Shown here: one piece after another, positions 1-11,807 of the stretch
Numbering within the stretch: position 1 is the stretch's first letter
Layout of the letters: each line of letters starts with the position of its first letter
DNA from: Fomitopsis serialis
Taxonomy: Eukaryota; Basidiomycota; Agaricomycetes; Polyporales; Fomitopsidaceae
NCBI RefSeq assembly: GCF_022376445.1
Contig: NW_025955375.1
Span: forward strand, 1 to 34,049
Reading direction: 5' to 3'
DNA length: 34,049 nt
Notes under the pieces: model-generated
What the model was told of the DNA's origin: nothing
The model's database searches: none
The model's input: the letters and a program-made list of their open reading frames with translations, nothing else
Position numbers and translations under genes: made by a program

Positions 1-377
1 GTATCGTAGTACTTTATTGTTCCCCTTACGAACATTCTCTCGTTTGTTCATTTGTACCACTAGGGTCCATAGTGCGCGTAGTAGGTCTTGCATCCCGTGT
101 ATTTGTAGTGGTCGCACCTCGTCAATCGCATGCATATGTCATCGCTCACAGGAATTGTCTTCGGCCTTGATACATGTACGGATTGCGACTTGTCCCAGTC
201 GCTGATTGGCAAAGGATCGGCTCTATCTAAACTGTGAGAGAGCGAGCTCATTCGTGCACAATTACCCACGATGTGCGACCTGGTGTCCCGACACATCCAC
301 CTACGACAGCGCCGTCTCTGGCTCGCCAGTGCCCTGAGAATCCAATGGCGACTATCTGTCCTTGAACTTGAACACCG
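1..377. other. Unassigned 5' edge of window
   Basis: No gene could be supported here. Open frames in this stretch are short and have no recognisable protein similarity. It should contain the 5' UTR and probably the first small exon and intron of RIC1, whose first recognisable codons begin near 378, but no convincing start codon and donor pair was found. It could also hold the 3' end of a gene lying outside the window. Confidence 0.4.
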
Positions 378-3300
378 TTCCCTAGCTCTGCAGCAAGGCA
401 GCTATCCACAGCGCCAGCTCTCCCAGTTGCTAGTGAGCCGGTCATCTGCCTGTCGCCAAGTCCTCGAAAGAGCCTCTTCTGCACCCTGACCAAGGGCGGT
501 CTGTCTGCATGGCGTGTCAGAGTATGTCACTTATATAGTCCGTTGAGGAAGGATTCGATAACTGTGTCCCGCAGCCTTCCGCAGTGCTGGCGCACCTGGC
601 GCGGACGCCAACGTCTTGAGTGAGCACGGAGAGAATGTGTCAATGAGCTGGTCGCCGAACGGCAGGAACATTGTCATCCAGGTGCGCCTCCTCAGCATCT
701 GACTATCGGTGTCACTTATGCATGAACGACTTTGACTCTAGACTGCACGGTCGTATCTGGTCATTGTCACGGTCGACTATGACCCTCAAGAGATACCCTA
801 CCAGCCACCGCAGCTTGCACCGAGCGCACAGCGCCATTTCCTCCCGGGTCCTGGGGAGGCGCTCCCATTCCAATCTATCGGACTACATCTCGAAGGGGTT
901 GTTCGGTTGGAGGGAACCCTTCTGAGGTGCGTGTCCGAAGCTGTCCTTGTATGCACGCTCATAATTTGTCACGTAGTGTACTGCCCCGTAATGGGTACAT
1001 TCTATTCACGACCAAGAGCCCATCAACAGTTCAGCGTATCCCTTGGCCGGGGATGCAGTCAGCGGAAGATCAATGCGCGACTTGGTACTTGAACGACGAA
1101 GACTTCCCCTGGCTCGTCGACTCGGATGGTATGTGGGCGAGGCATATCAGCATGGGCCTGCGTAATGAAACCTTCTACTGTAGTATGTGTCACGAAGATG
1201 GTGTACTCGAAGGCCACTGGCATTGAGACCTGGGTGACCTCAGACGGGAGAGCCTACCTTGTTCAACTTGATTCCAGTGAAGCAGACTATCCCAGGGACT
1301 CGCTGTCAAATGCTAGCCAAGACTCACAGCAGGTGCAAATACTCTCCTTATGACAAGCTGCCAGAGCTGACTGAGCGGTAGCTGCAAAGCCGTAGGGATT
1401 CGCAAGAGAGCACTCGCGAGCATCCGGAAGCGCGGTGGCAGGGCACTTGCATACACAATGTAGAGCCCCCACGGTGGGTCCAGAAGCGTCGGAGGCAGGA
1501 TCCTGGCGAGCTCAGGGACGGCGAATACCCGTACGACGAGCCAAGACGTGTCATGACCGTCGGAATGAATACTCGGTTTTCTCTCATTGCCACCGGTACA
1601 TATTGGTATGCTCGTTCGCATAAAATGCATCTCTGGGTTATGACTGAGGTGCGGGTATCACAGTGGGACTGTGGAGCTTACAGGATTTCCCTCCGAGGAC
1701 GGCCCTCCTTCAAATCCCCAAGTCCTCCAGATACCCAACATGTACGCCCGAGAAGGCACAGGCCCTGTGCTCTCCATGGAGTGGAGCTCTGACGGATACG
1801 TTCTTGCTGTTGGTTGGGAGAAGGGTTGGGCAATATGGAGCGTAGGCGGACGCTGTCTGGCTTGGGGCTTTGGGGTCGAGTACGAAGTCGATCCGGAGAA
1901 GTTCGTCATCTACTTCCAACATGGTCGCCCACTCACATCCACTCACATCGATCTTCAGATTTCAGGATTCGTTCATGTACGGTGTCACAGACCTGGTACG
2001 GAAGTTCCCGCGATGCTGGTGCGTATTCTGATCGCTGCGTATAGTTCTGGGCTCCGGGGAACTTCGAACTGGTGGTGCTGGCAAAGCCTGCCCCTGACAG
2101 TGAGTTCTGCATTTAGTTGTCTGTCTTCGAAACTGACCGCGCGAAGAGACCGATGGACAGCTCTTTGTGATACCATTCGCCAAGAGTGCAACTACTGGGC
2201 AGCATTCACCGGTACGATCTCTGTTCAAGGAGGCGAGTTGGAAATTGACAATCTGCAGGACAATACGCAATACGCTTTTCTCCAGATGGACGACCGGGTC
2301 CTGGTCTACCGTGGCGCAGACCAGCCTGACATGAGTGTGATCAACCCTGAATCCGACGTCTGGCAGCATGTTAAGGTATGAACAACAACAAGCGCGCATT
2401 TTATGAGCTCACCTGTTGATCAGATTCCCCATGCATACCTGTCAGCAAATTGGCCCATTCGCTACTCAGCCTTGAGCGCAGACGGACGGCTCATCGCTGT
2501 CGCTGGCCGACGCGGTCTCGCCCACTACAGCACAACATCTGGACGGTGGAAGCTATTTGCGGATGACCTGCAAGAACATGCATTCGCGGTGAAGGGCGGT
2601 CTGCTTTGGTTCCACCACGTCTTGATCGCTGCCGTGGACGTGGCAAACTCGTATCAGGTAAGTCATCCTTCTCCCAATCGAAGGCCATGATACTCACCCT
2701 CAAGCCAAGATTCGGTTATATTCCCGTGATCTGGAGCTGAGCAACCAGAACGTGCTGCATCGAGAGATCCTCACTACCCCTGTGGTTGTTCTCTCTTTGG
2801 TGGACAACTCGCTGCTTGTCTATACGGCAGACAATACACTACACCACTACCTGATCATTCCGACGGCCGAGACCATCAAGCTTCACCAGTGTGGGAGCAT
2901 CAGCTTTGCTGGCGTCATATCCGTACCTGGGGCTGTAAGGTCATTGAGCTGGATGATACCGAGTGCTCAGAAACGTAAGGATATCAAGTTTCCCTTCGTC
3001 TGTCATTCTGAACCTGAACATGTGTTGCAGAACTGGGAGATCCGGTAGATGATCTCGCGGTAGCAACAGTGTTGATGATTGTAGGCGGCAAGCTTGTCCT
3101 GCTCAGGCCCCGGAGGGTGCGTTACACGCTTCAGTCCCTTGGTGGCAGATGATCTGACTTACCCAATCGAAGTCTGGTGATAACGAAGTCAGATACGACA
3201 TGCAGATTTTAGCTGATAAGATTGAGTTCTGCTGGATCCATTTGCGGGGCATTGGCACTCTTGAGAACTCGTTATGGGGATACGACGGGCAAGGAATTCG

Positions 3301-4268
3301 TCTGTGGCTGAACGCCCTGAATATCGAATCTACTGTCGAAGCGGGCGTGTCCGGCTCACCTGGAGTCACGCGAGGGAACGTCAAGGAGAGCCTGAACATC
3401 CCTCTGCAATTCTATCCGCTATGTGAGTCCTCATACCGTTGATCACTTCGCCATATTCATCGTGCATCAGCTGTTCTCATGGATAAGGGCATCTTCATCG
3501 GCGTAGAGTACGAAGCAGCTACCAGAACCAACCTCTCATTCACCATGTTTCGGCAAGTCACTAGTGTGCGCCCTCGTTTCCATTTCATATACAGTCATCA
3601 CACTGATTACGCATCGGGGCAGTCACATCTTTTCCTTCACCATGTTTTACTCTACCATCTGGAGAACGGCCAAGTCAGAGAGGCCATCCTCTTTGCATCG
3701 CATTATCAGCATCTCGTGTACCTTGCGCACGCATTAGAGATGACATTGCATAATGTGGTCGAAGAAGATGCTACTCTGCAGGACGGGGATGGTTCTGCCA
3801 AGCGGGAGCGCCTCTTGCCAGACGCGATCGAGTTTCTGGATCATTTTGACATCTGTTTGGATGTCGTGGTTGGATGCGCGCGCAAAATCGAAATGACCAG
3901 ATGGGCCCGGCTATTTGACGTCGTTGGCAACCCAAAAGATCTTTTCGAGGTGAGAATACTTCTACGTCTAGGTGAACACGTTGCTAAGTCTGACTCAGTT
4001 ATGTCTGTCATCCAATCGGCTCAAGACGGCCGGGTCGTACCTACTTGTCTTGCATGGTCTTGATCAACTGGACGCTGACGGGGTTGGCGGGGATGCAGTA
4101 CGTCTTCTTCGAAGCGCCATTACAGTCAAAGACTGGCAACTCTGCCGGGAGATCTTGAGGTTCTTGCATTTTATTGATGAGACAGGTGGTGCGTTGCGCA
4201 AGGCGCTATCTGAGGCGGATGTGGTCCCTGCGTCCAATGGTGCCATCACCGTCAATGGCATTCACTAA
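378..4268 (+). CDS. RIC1: RIC1-like Golgi Rab6/Ypt6 exchange factor subunit, about 18 exons
   Basis: RIC1 pairs with RGP1 as the nucleotide exchange factor for the Rab6/Ypt6 GTPase at the Golgi and controls retrograde transport. The N-terminal half is WD40-like: readable segments include SMSWSPNGRNIVIQ (about 640), FTTKSPSTVQRIPWP (about 1010), ETWVTSDGRAYLVQL (about 1230), SMEWSSDGYVLAVGWEKGWA (about 1775) and YRGADQPDMSVINPESDVW (about 2310). The C-terminal RIC1 domain follows, with HLENGQVREAILFASHYQHL, HFDICLDVVVGCARKIEMTR and RFLHFIDETGGALRKAL before a TAA at 4266-4268. About 17 short introns join cleanly, mostly with GTNNGT donors. Two problems lie at the 5' end. No in-frame ATG is found upstream of the first recognisable residues (frame ..PSSAARQLSTAP.., with stops just upstream). 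Also, one base seems to be missing near 613-618, where the frame jumps from VLAHLARTPTS to LSEHGENVSMSW. Identity is firm; the 5' model is not. Confidence 0.88.
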
Positions 4269-4494
4269 GCTGTATATTCATTGTATTATACCAGGACCTT
4301 CTTATATATTCAAGTTGTTTGGTAGGATCGTTATCTCGCAGATCTAGATGCCATGCTTACCATCGAGGGGTGAACGATTTTGCGGCGCTTTGTAGGTCAT
4401 TAGCAGATTCACCGCGGTGCCCACTTATCAGTTGGCACCATCCTTGAGCTTGGACTCCTTTACACTCTGCATCTCTAGGGGATACTTGCGTACG
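4269..4494. other. RIC1 3' flank and oxygenase promoter
   Basis: A short gap between two genes on the same strand. It should hold the RIC1 3' UTR, whose sequence just after the stop is AT-rich, and the promoter of the downstream oxygenase. I see no clear TATA box or other gene. Confidence 0.4.
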
Positions 4495-6089
4495 ATGTCT
4501 GCTCTGAGATGCGTTACGCGAACCGCGCGAAGCCTCTCAGGACCTGCTGTGTCCCGAAGATTGGCAACAGTTGCGAGCGACAGTCCGATCACTTATACCT
4601 CGGAAGGCGCTGTCTCTATATCGTACCCCACTTTGGTGAACTCCCCTCTGTCATTGACTACTTCCATTGGTAAGTATTGCCTCGTATGCGAAATTGAATC
4701 ATCACGTATACATGGATGTCGAACAGCAAAGGCATTCGGCTCACAGCCAGACTGTCTGGGAATCGTGGTCGTCCGCGATCTTCCGTCAAGCTATGTTGTT
4801 GCGAGGGAAAGACTACTCAAGCTCGCCTATTGTTTCGCAAACCTCGACCACGAAGTAAGGGAGCATTATGCGGACCCGCGAAGTAAATACAGGTGCGTCT
4901 TAAGCTTGAGGTACCATCAGGTGTCATAATCTTCGTCCTGGAGTTCACAGTTTCGGGTGGTCGCATGGCAAGGTGAGAGAATATGCCACCTTACGGGACA
5001 GGTGAATCACGGTTCCGTTTCACGTAGGAGACCATGAATGGCAGACCCGGTGCGGCGAATAGCTAGACCTGTCACAGGCAAATCTCTGACGACCTTTTCT
5101 CGCTGCAGATACCCTAAAGGGATCGTACTACGCGAATCCAATTGTGGACACCCCTGATGTGACCGCAGGGCAGCGTGAGGCGTACCCAGAGTACTATGGG
5201 ACAAACATCTGTTAGTAACGTTCCAGTATGGGAGGATCTTGTCAGTGATATCGTCCGTGATGTAGGGCCTACCAACGATTTACATGGACTAGAAGGCTTC
5301 GAGGATGCATTCAAGATTTTGGGCAGGTACGATATAATCATCACACCGCTGCCCGCGAACCTAACGCGGGACATGAGCACAGATTTGTGTTCAAGGTCGG
5401 CACAGAATTGGCGACCGCCTGTCAGCCCTTTGGTACGCATTCTCCCAGACCATCACCATCACATGTGCCTCTAACGTGTCGACAGCCTCCTCACACCTCA
5501 CGGATACCTCTGTCTCGTTGGCGGATCTCATTAGAACCTCACAGACAACTAAGGCCCGCCTACTGCACTACTTCGCACCCTCTTCAGATGCTGCGCTTCC
5601 CGCAGAAGATGAGCCCATCGACAGTTGGTGTGGATTCCACATCGATCATTCTCTTCTCACAGGACTATGCTCGGCGAGTAGTCTCCGTGAGTCCTATCAT
5701 GTCCCGCTGCTTACTCATCGAAACAGGCGATGTTCGTTCGTCCAGGTCCAGCAGGGAAACCTGTCATCATACAGAGCCCTTCTCCGACATCGGGTCTTTA
5801 CATCAGGACTCGCGGAGGCGACCTGACCAAGGTTTCCATCCCCTCGGATTGCCTCGCTTTCCAAACCGGTGAGGCCCTAGAGCTTGCCACGGCAGGCAGT
5901 CTGCGCGCGACGCCACATTGCGTCCGCGTTGGCGCAGGTGCGGGTACGGATAGTGTCTCCCGCGAGACGTTTGCGCTCTTCATGCAACCAGACACGAACC
6001 AGCGGATTGCGGCCTCGGAGACCTTCGGCCAATTCAGCAAGCGCGTATTCGAACGGCATTACGGGCAGGAAGCTGCTGCACAACAATGA
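4495..6089 (+). CDS. 2-oxoglutarate/Fe(II)-dependent oxygenase-like protein (clavaminate synthase-like), 9 exons
   Basis: Resembles the isopenicillin-N-synthase / 2OG-Fe(II) dioxygenase fold that fungal annotations call clavaminate synthase-like. Substrate is unknown. The N-terminal region reads GIVVVRDLPSSYVVARERLL and LAYCFANLDHEVREHYADP, typical of the DIOX_N part. The core has HID in CGFHIDHSLLTG (H-x-D iron ligands), a later His in RATPHCVRVG (third ligand candidate) and SRETFALFM (Arg candidate for 2OG binding). The first residues, MSALRCVTRTARSLSGPAVS, are Arg-rich and lack acidic residues, so a mitochondrial presequence is likely (inference). The start at 4495 is the ATG that begins this leader. 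Introns follow I58-type short joins with donors gtaagt, gtgcgt, gtgaga, gtgcgg, gttagt, gtacga and gtacgc. The last intron, 5674-5726, appears to use a GC donor (GCGAGT). The stop is TGA at 6087-6089. It converges on ATG26 with 191 bp between stops. Confidence 0.8.
5674..5726 (+). other. Probable GC-AG intron in the oxygenase gene
   Basis: Joining TCG at 5671-5673 to GCGATGTTC at 5727 restores C-S-A-M-F-V-R in frame across this 53 nt stretch. It begins GCGAGT and ends ACAG. Every nearby GT donor lies in phase 1 and would break the downstream frame that carries the conserved C-terminal half. Confidence 0.65.
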
Positions 6090-6280
6090 TCGCTGGAGAA
6101 GAAGGGGTTCGGTATTATGGGTTCTATGCTACATCGTTATCGTCATGGGGTTACTTGTAGGTATGGCATTGAAACAAAGCAAGCAGTTAGTCGCTGTAGC
6201 GTAAGTGTACATGCTGGTCAACGCAGATGTGATTCTACACACAGATCCTTCGGGGAAGACAGATACAAAGTAAGTATGGC

Positions 6281-9200
6281 TCACTCCTGATCAGATATGA
6301 CGCTCCAGTCACTCGGGGCATCGTGTGCGGAGCTGACAGAGCTGCTGCCCGATCGCGCACCAGAATACACCGGAGAGGGTAGAGATGGACGAAGGTCACG
6401 AATTGTGGCGTGCTCAGCGTCCAAGCCATCATCGTGCAGGTCCTCCGCGGCAGCGCTTTTGACAAGCGACCTGGCGTATTCGAGATCACGGTAAATGGCT
6501 TCTATGGCTGTTCCCACACCGTCCTCCTACAACCCGGTGAGTACCTGAAAACCAAGACGTTTCAATGTACTTACCGCCCGTATCTTCTCTCCGACGGCTC
6601 TAGCACGAGTGATCTGCTTCTGATCGGTGGTCGCGGTGACGAAGGCCTGAGTTAGACTTTCTACGGTCAATTTGCGAACGGCCGAGCCGATTCCAAGGGC
6701 CTCCACTCTATCAGCCCAGAAGAATTGGTCTCCAAAGAATGGCTTGATAATCGTAGGAATGCCGCCTGTGTTAATTTGTGAACATTGAGTACCTCCGGAG
6801 CAGTGCGACCAACATACCTCGTAGACTAGCTCCAGTTGTCCCAGCACCACCGTGATGACATGCCGCGTCTACACGTTGGAATAGCCAGTCATGCGGAATA
6901 GACGCAATGGAATAGATCTGCTTTGGTAACGGCTCCTCGGGTTCTGTAACGTCCGAGGCATCCTTCACAAGCCGGTCTGACCAACCCTTCGAGAGGATGG
7001 CATAGACACCGCTTCGAACCACAGCCTCAATCACGCAACGGGTCATAGACTTTGGATCCGACACGACGATACTGCCGAAGCCGATGTAGACAACTTTCTT
7101 CTGAGCTTTGCGTGCGGAGTCGAGGAACTCGATGAGATCAGGTGGAGGCGACCATTTCTTGGAGCTAACGTCCGCATCGTTCAGGAACCAGTAGCCTGTA
7201 ACGTGGATCCACTCTGGCCAGTCGAGAGGCGGCGGAACGATGACAGGACTAAAGTTATATAGGAAGGGGATCTTGTGCGGCTCCATCCTGTCGAGGCTTG
7301 TGCTGCCGAGACCGAGAGTGTTTCGTCTCCAGCGGTTTATCTGACCCGCGGTCGCCCGCCAGAAGACTTGATCAAACAGCACATATGACTGACGGACATC
7401 GCTGTTAGCATGTATAGAAGAATTCCTAGAGTAAATTTATGTACCATGTAGTTGTAGTTGCCTCCCATCTGCACGCAAGTCAGTGAATGTATGTTATGGT
7501 AAGAATACCTCACAGACCTTATGTTCAGGCACGGCAAACGCATGCGGGTACGCTCTACAATGCCAGGCCCGTTAGGACCATATGATATATCCACTCCAAT
7601 GAGCGAACCTACCTTGTGCGACTCCATGTCATGGTGAAGGCGCGGAAATACGGTACGCCAAGTGCCTCTGCTATGTGGTAGCCACTCATCGCACTGGGAC
7701 TTTCGATGAGGACGTCCGTCCCTTGACACGCTTCCCATGAGGTCTTGAGTAAGTCATCGACCCACCCGCGAAACTGAAAACCACTTAGTACAAGAGCATT
7801 TGCGCGCATGATGTGCTAACCTTAAGCATGCCTTCCTTTAGGAACGCAACAGTAAACGTCCCATTCTCTACGCAGATCCGCATGAGTTCTGCCGGATCAC
7901 CGCCAACGTAACCGAACTCAATCCCATGCTGACAAGGCATTGTTTCATCAGATCTTGTCGGACCACGGAAGTGAATGACATACAGCTTCAATCCAATCCT
8001 TGAACTCTCCGTGAGTCGCAATTCGGCATCGATGACCATCTTTCATGAGGCCCTGAGCCAATGCGATGTACGGTTGGACATCTCCTCGAGAGCCAATGGT
8101 CAAGAATGTGAAATGCAGCGATTTATCAGGCTTGAATGTGAGGAATGTAGAGGACGCGGAGTTGAACATGACTGCAGGGAGCGATTCTGACATAGTTGCT
8201 TCGTGCAAAGCCCTCTTTGTAACGATATCCGAGGGTTGCCGGGGACCAGCTTCATCCAGAATGAGCCTATCGTGGCATTCCGATGTCGATCCATGGGTGT
8301 CGGCGCTGGGGGATCTACGCCTTTCGTCCTCCATCTGCCGTTCAAGGAGGGAGGCGAAGGCTGCGCGACGCTCCTCGTCGCTAAACTCGAAGAACAGTTC
8401 TTCATGCCCCCTGACGATGATTACCAGACCGTAGTGACCGAAGTGGAACGCCCTAGACATCTCCGTGGATAGGATGTCTCGTATGGGAAGGACCATCTGG
8501 TAGCTGTCAAGTACAGTTCGTGCACATGATAGATATGACTGACCCTTGTTCGCGTGGTTAACGGTCCACTGCTCTTGAAGCAAAAGAAATCAGTGGACAC
8601 GTACAAGCGTCCATAGACAGGAAGCAGGCGGTAAACATATCCCGGAAAGACTGCAGAAGATATGTGAGCAAACGGATTGAGAAGCGTTGTGCGACGCACC
8701 ACCAAGCAATGTCTCCTTCTCATCAAATGCGAACGTAGATCGGAACTTCTCGATACTCTCATCGTCGAGCATCGTTGTAGGTGCTTCCAATACGCTGAAG
8801 TAACCGAAGTCATTCGGACCGCTGCTGCTCGTAGACATACGACTACCAGTGCCAGTGTTTGACGAGATGACCTCCGAGACGCCCTCACCCTCAGGTGCGC
8901 TGTGAGGTTCACCCAACCTAATGCCTAGGGCACTTGTGAGGGCTCGTCGCGAGGGTATCGTTGGCATCCTCAGCCACGAAGGCACGCCAACCGTCCACGA
9001 GCCACCATCCTTGGATGGCGTAGTTATGATTTCTGACATTGCGGGCGAAGAGGAAGGTGAGGGAGGATACGTATGAAGTGCCGGATTAGGCGGAGATGAG
9101 GAACTACCTTCAGGAGGCGGCGGTGGGCCTCGGTCTTCGATCAGGGTGCTCGACGTAGGGGACGCGGTGACCGCCATGAAGGTCGACGAGCCTCTCTTGG

Positions 9201-11471
9201 TGACATGAGTGTAGTCTTCACCATCATCCCGTTCAGGAGACGTAGCTCGACCAAGAGCAGTCGTACGGACACGTGGTAGCGATTCCTGCAAGGGACGCAG
9301 TAGAGAAGGTATCCTGAAGCCAGACGGCGACTTCGGCAGCTGATCCATAGGCGGCGCGCTTTGTGTGCGGGAAGCTATTGGAGGCGGTGTAGTGGGTTTG
9401 CAGACGGTCGTGTCGATGACAGAAGGGACATGCGAGTCGGTGGGGATCCCTCTAGACGCACGCACAACGTCGCGGATCTGCTCAAGGGCTGCTGGAAGGT
9501 CCCGGAAATAGGCAAAGAAGTAAGAGTCCGTCAACGACGGGTGATCCTTGTCCATGACCTTGATCTCGATAGTCTCGCTGAAATCTATCGCCGACGACTT
9601 CTCAACGTCCGCGATGGCTGAGTAGGGTATCGCAATCTTGACGAGGGGTAAGGCTCTACCCAGCTATATAGTCTCTGGTGCGTACCTTGACGCTGTCGCC
9701 CATATTTTGCGCCCTGAACATAACTTTGCGAATAGCTTTGATCCATTCGTCTCGACTCGGCGCTGAATCAGCGGATAACCGGATGGTCTTCTGATTCGTT
9801 CGAAGGCGTATCTCCCTCTCATACAGTGGTTCACATGTAATCGCATAACGCAGGTCTACGATGCCGTGTGGGAAGTAAGGATCCTATGAAAAGGTTAATC
9901 ATTGCCAATGCCGTTGGAGACATTGGACATGCCGATGGTGACTGGTACCAGGAGAGGGCGTCATTCTTCAAGACAAACCAATGGCGTATCCAGCGTTTGG
10001 TACGTTGTGCTCTCTTGGACATTGAGCCAGACTTCAGGACTTGGTCCTACAACATGTGTTCAGGTATACTCAGGTAAATAGGCAAGTCTGCGTATACCTC
10101 TTTCGAAGGCATGTGTGCGAAGAAGCACATATATGAGTCAGTGAGGTACATATACCCCTGCAACACTGATCACGGCAGATGCTCAGACCCAAAGTTCCGA
10201 AGAAAATGCATGGCTGCGTACGAATTGACCGCAGTAGCCAACATGGCATCTCTGGGAAGCGTGCGGTTGGTAACGTGTAGCCTTGAAAACAGAAGATCAT
10301 ATACCTGCAACAACTTCTTGAATGCCCTGCAACTCGAAAATGTCTCTGAGCTTCTCAGCTAGTCGCGACCTGCGCTGAATCTTGACCGTGCCCATGCTTC
10401 CGGAGCGAGTAGGCGGATGTCTATGAGTCCCACGGACTGATTGATGAATCGAAGTGGGCGAATCTGAGGGTCCAGGCTGACTGTCGCTGTACGACACGTC
10501 TTGTGTGTCATCCGGCGGCTCAAAGTCGTCTTGCAGTTCTTCGTCTGATATCACAGTCTCTTCCAGGCGCGGCGTCTCCTCCCTGTCACTCACAGGATCA
10601 AGTTCTGGACTCTTGGATCGAGAGAAAAGCGTAGGCAACTTGCCGCGCTTGGAGCGCGCGAGCGGACGGTATATTGTATGGATCGAGGAGGCTAGATGGT
10701 TGCCTGGAGTCCCGTCTGTAGCTGTTACGCAGGACATAATAGGGAGATGCTCACCACGCCGGTCATCATCCTCGTCACTGGATGTATCTGTGGGTGTGTC
10801 ACCCTGAGGAGTTCCGTCATCATCATCTTGATATTCTGCCCATGGCATTGCTTGCAAAGCCTGTATCAGGGTCTGCGTCCCAGCGTGCATCTAAGGAGTG
10901 TGGATGAAGTCAAGAGTACACGTTCAGCAAGTCAGAACGTACGGATTGATTGCCTCGGAAGAGCCGCTGCAAATCAGAACGCCTTGGTACTAGTGGGGGC
11001 GACCGTGGAGTGACAAACGGTGAATCATCATCTCGCACGCGAGAGGTTACTGTGCGGTAGATCTGCCGCGCCGCAGACGAGGAGGGCAATTTTGCGCGGC
11101 TTGCCGAGCTGAGGTCCTGCGAATGCGTGGTCGCAGCCTCTCCTGTGCGTCAGTGAGCGTAATTCAAAATCGCACTTTGATTGGAGTTAACCTTCACTGC
11201 TGCCGTCATCTGTGAATGAAGCCTTCTCCTTTCCCTTGACGCGGCTCCTGAGACCCATGAGACGGCTCGGCGGACTCTGCGCAGGTAATGTGGGCTGACT
11301 CTGAGACAGCTGCGACTTTTTTCCAGTCGAGGATCTGCTTCGTCCAAGCCTGTCGACAGTCCGCTCCAATGCACGCTGCATGAGAGGCCTTCTTGACTCC
11401 GAAGCATGCTGCTCTGTAGATGACCCAGTAACTGGGGGCAGATCCTCCGTAGTGTCTCGTTGGTCGGCCAT
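6281..11471 (-). CDS. ATG26: Sterol 3-beta-glucosyltransferase, GRAM-PH-GRAM-GT1 architecture
   Basis: Transfers glucose from UDP-glucose to ergosterol or other sterols; some fungal homologues act in pexophagy. Reading the minus strand from ATG at 11471, an acidic, Ser-rich N-terminus is followed by the first GRAM half ([20 protein letters not shown], then [20 protein letters not shown]). Next comes a PH domain ([20 protein letters not shown], then [20 protein letters not shown]), a long Pro/Ser linker, and the second GRAM part ([13 protein letters not shown], then [20 protein letters not shown]). The glycosyltransferase has [20 protein letters not shown] (N-terminal donor-fold loop), [18 protein letters not shown] and the UDP-sugar signature [30 protein letters not shown]. 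The last exon carries [17 protein letters not shown] and stops with TGA at 6281-6283. All joins I followed are open, with no break. One intron in the PH region (9884-9932) starts GC rather than GT. It diverges from the PalI-like gene. Confidence 0.93.
9884..9932 (-). other. Probable GC-AG intron inside the ATG26 PH domain
   Basis: On the minus strand, the exon ending in codons for YQSPS joins to [19 protein letters not shown]. The 49 nt removed begin GCATGT and end ATAG. The nearby GT donors give the wrong phase for the downstream DPYFPHG frame, which is conserved PH-domain sequence. Confidence 0.65.
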
Positions 11472-11789
11472 GGACGCGCGGTGTGAACAACGAAGTAGAA
11501 TTGGTTCTGAACGTTAGAGAAAGAGGTGTGCGGTTGCCATCGAGGAAGGAGGCGGACGAGTACGTACGTCTGCGTTCATCCGAGTGTGGTCGAGGTGCCC
11601 TGCCTTCTCGAAAGGGCAAGACCGGGGTAATCGCACGTGCTGGAACTGGGCGATCAGAAAACGTGCCACAAGCGTGTCGGTCTCGCGTCTGGCGCGTCTG
11701 CGCATCCGGTTCGCTTTTGTTGCGGGCAGCACCAGGACTGGCTTCCTTCCCCCCCTTCACCTGCTTGCAGGCACTGCCGTCCCGGAATC
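11472..11789. promoter_or_regulatory. Shared divergent promoter region, ATG26 / PalI-like gene
   Basis: About 320 bp separate the ATG26 start (minus) from the first possible start of the PalI-like gene (plus), so the two genes must share this promoter space. A palindromic GCACGTGC (E-box core CACGTG) lies near 11634-11641. No TATA box is obvious. Part of this stretch could be a 5' exon of the PalI-like gene. Confidence 0.45.
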
Positions 11790-11807
11790 ATGCAGCTCCG
11801 CGGAGAG

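Noticed and set aside
505..640. Alternative RIC1 splice using GTGTCAG at 514 to avoid the frame break
   Set aside because: It keeps a frame open but replaces the conserved VLAHLARTPTS segment with unrelated residues. A one-base error fits the family better.
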